Positions 62,797 through 64,000 of a stretch of DNA of 64,000 nucleotides are shown here, one piece after another. Under the pieces are notes generated by a model. The model worked only from the letters and a program-made list of their open reading frames with translations. It had not been told where the DNA came from and made no database searches. Origin of the DNA: Chenopodium formosanum (Eukaryota > Streptophyta > Magnoliopsida > Caryophyllales > Amaranthaceae); the NCBI GenBank assembly GCA_024500155.1, contig CM044862.1, positions 28,485,501 to 28,549,500 on the forward strand. The letters run 5' to 3'. The translations under genes were made by a program, and so were the position numbers. Positions within the stretch are counted from its first letter, which is position 1. Every line of letters begins with the position of its first letter.

Positions 62797-63322
62797 TCAC
62801 TTGAGTAGGACACTAGCTACGTTTGGCCTGATTCCTTAAGAAAGGATACGTAGGCAACCCTTTACGGGTGCGACAACTTTATTTTTTATTTTTTAAACCT
62901 CTTATCCTAGACTTAATAAAAAAAAATTCAACAGAAGATCGACGAAATATCGGCGTCACAAGAAAACTTCTGGCGCCAGCCCATGAACCTTAGCACCAGA
63001 TGACAACCCCATTTGCCTGACGCCAGACCGCCGTAGCTGGCGCCAGTCGTAAAATCTTGGCGCCAAATTTTTGTGAAGTATCGGGGATTATTTCGGTGTT
63101 TTTCGGAAAATTTTTGACTTCCAAACTCGGAAAAATTTCTGGAAAATTAAATTTTTGGTTTTCATTGCTTTAATAAATAAAATTTAAAGGAGATAATTTA
63201 ATTAAAAAGTTGGAATCTCATTAATAAAATAAATTACATTATTGATGGAATTTAAATAAAGCCTAAATAAATTAACTTTGAATTTAAAATTAAGTCTGAT
63301 AATTGAAAGTTAAACAATGCTT
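62797..63322 (+). promoter_or_regulatory. Element D post-pol region: stem-loop and motif block
   Basis: At 62817-62853 CTACGT/ACGTAG encloses TCCTT/AAGGA, the counterpart of 47190-47224. Motif copies at 62951, 62971 (TGGCGCCA), 62991, 63018, 63038 (TGGCGCCA) and 63058 (TGGCGCCA), with 20 bp between most. The rest to 63322 is AT-rich and empty. Confidence 0.7.
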
Positions 63323-64000
63323 TTAATATTTTTTCTCTTTCTTTGCCCTCTTCCAATTCTTATTTTCATCTTCTTCCTCATCCATAACTTTAGCCAGGAG
63401 GCATCCTTTAGAGGACCTACATTTAATTTTGGAGTAAATAGTTTCTCCTTTAGCTAGGACCCCATGTTTCTTTTCTACCCAAGCCTTCTTCTCTATAGTA
63501 TCAGCTTTCCTTTTTCCTTTATCCTTTGCAGAGCTTTTCTTCTTAGGAAATTTAGGTGTTTTGAACTAAACTCTTTCACCCAAGCGTTCCTTAACAAGAA
63601 TCACTTTATCACCTAGACGACTCTTCACATCAGTTTTACTCTGATTTTTCTTCATGTCCTTTGAAGGTTTCTTCAGAAGCCACCTTTTCACATCATTGGG
63701 CAAGGAAGGAGGAACCTTTTGGGTAATCACTTCCCATAAAGGTCTAGCTCTCCAATAAGTATCAAATTTGTCTACTTTTTGAGAGACAAGGAACTCATAG
63801 GGACGACAAAGATCCCTGGAAGGAATTGTTAGAATTAGACCGTACTGTCTTTTTACCTTGCAGGGGTAATAAAAAATCATTCAGGACAAGCTTGGAAGGC
63901 GTCAGAAAGATTGCTTGTTGACACCAACCATCTTTTCTATTTTCAACCAAGGGATGACCCACTTGATGGCAAAATTGTAAGACCCGAAGACCTTCTTCCA
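63323..64000 (-). pseudogene. Antisense PMD-like gene of element D, decayed, partial
   Basis: One minus-strand frame reads from the window edge to a TAA at 63325-63323, with three internal stops (about 63911, 63881 and 63566). Segments: SYNFAIKWVIPWLKIEKMVG, CKVKRQYGLILTIPS (like the 'R..RQ.G..Q.iP' end of PMD proteins), DTYWRARPLWEVITQKVPPS, and a Lys-rich tail (PKKKSSAKDKGKRKA). It lies downstream of pol and antisense, as in element E. Upstream exons would be right of the window. PMD assignment is by weak motif resemblance only. Confidence 0.5.

Larger units (their letters stand above)
35579..64000 (+). mobile_element. Element D: decayed Tat-type Ty3/gypsy element, interrupted by element E
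   Basis: 5' LTR 35579-37489, PBS, start of leader to 37600, then (after E) leader 54284-55759, broken gag-pol 55760-62796, 3' region with an antisense frame to the window end. The flanking ACATG (35574-35578) is its presumed target site. Its leader aligns with that of E (conserved hairpins), confirming that both sides of E belong to one element. Its own GC motif is TGGCGCCA/TGGCGCTA. Confidence 0.88.

Noticed and set aside
1..64000. tRNA, rRNA or organelle-derived segments
   Set aside because: No cloverleaf or rRNA-like stretch was recognised by eye; only primer binding sites resemble tRNA ends.

Overview
The window is repeat-rich nuclear DNA from a flowering plant: AT-rich non-coding sequence, Ty1/copia and Ty3/gypsy retrotransposons of plant-only lineages (Sirevirus, Tat), a FAR1/MULE-type transposon and plant mobile domain (PMD) genes. 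I see no ordinary host gene, no rRNA or tRNA gene and no CRISPR. The species cannot be named from the sequence.

Layout. (1) 1-8477: part of a MULE-like DNA transposon, with the end of a FAR1-type transposase gene (+) and a decayed Ulp1-protease-like accessory gene (-). Its introns are filled with a 21-bp tandem repeat. A solo Tat LTR (977-2680, duplication AGGCT) sits in one of its exons. (2) From 8478: an old, broken copia element ('copia A', minus strand). (3) 14249-24273: a young full-length Sirevirus-like copia element (minus, duplication ATAAC) inserted in copia A gag. It has gag-pol, an RT-RNase H part split off by one frameshift, and an env-like extra ORF. (4) 24687-28920: an old LTR of the same family as element E, split by a 2.96-kb chromovirus-type solo LTR (24979-27937, duplication ATATC). 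(5) 28921-35578: decayed Tat element C. (6) 35579-37600 and 54284-64000: decayed Tat element D. (7) 37601-54283: Tat element E, young and nearly complete (duplication CATGT; LTRs about 0.4% different by eye). It lies in the leader of D, and its gag-pol frame is open for 2142 codons.

The insertions form a layered nest: MULE, then copia A, then Sirevirus and old LTR, then C, then D, then E. Breakpoints and target-site duplications support most steps.

The most interesting system is in the Tat elements. Downstream of pol, element E carries two antisense genes. One has six exons, all exact multiples of three bases, and encodes about 717 residues with a PMD. Element D keeps a decayed antisense PMD-like frame in the same place. 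Each Tat family also has its own short GC-rich dyad motif, repeated every 16-21 bp in blocks in the LTR upstream of the TATA box, in the leader and (D and E) after pol: CCGTGNCACGG with a compensated CCGTCNGACGG form in E, TGGCGCCA-like in D, TTGCGC-type inverted pairs in C. The MULE has an analogous 21-bp repeat. I infer, without proof, a family-specific protein-DNA (or RNA) recognition system in which the antisense PMD protein may be the partner. This would resemble in logic the VANC/motif anti-silencing system of Arabidopsis VANDAL transposons.
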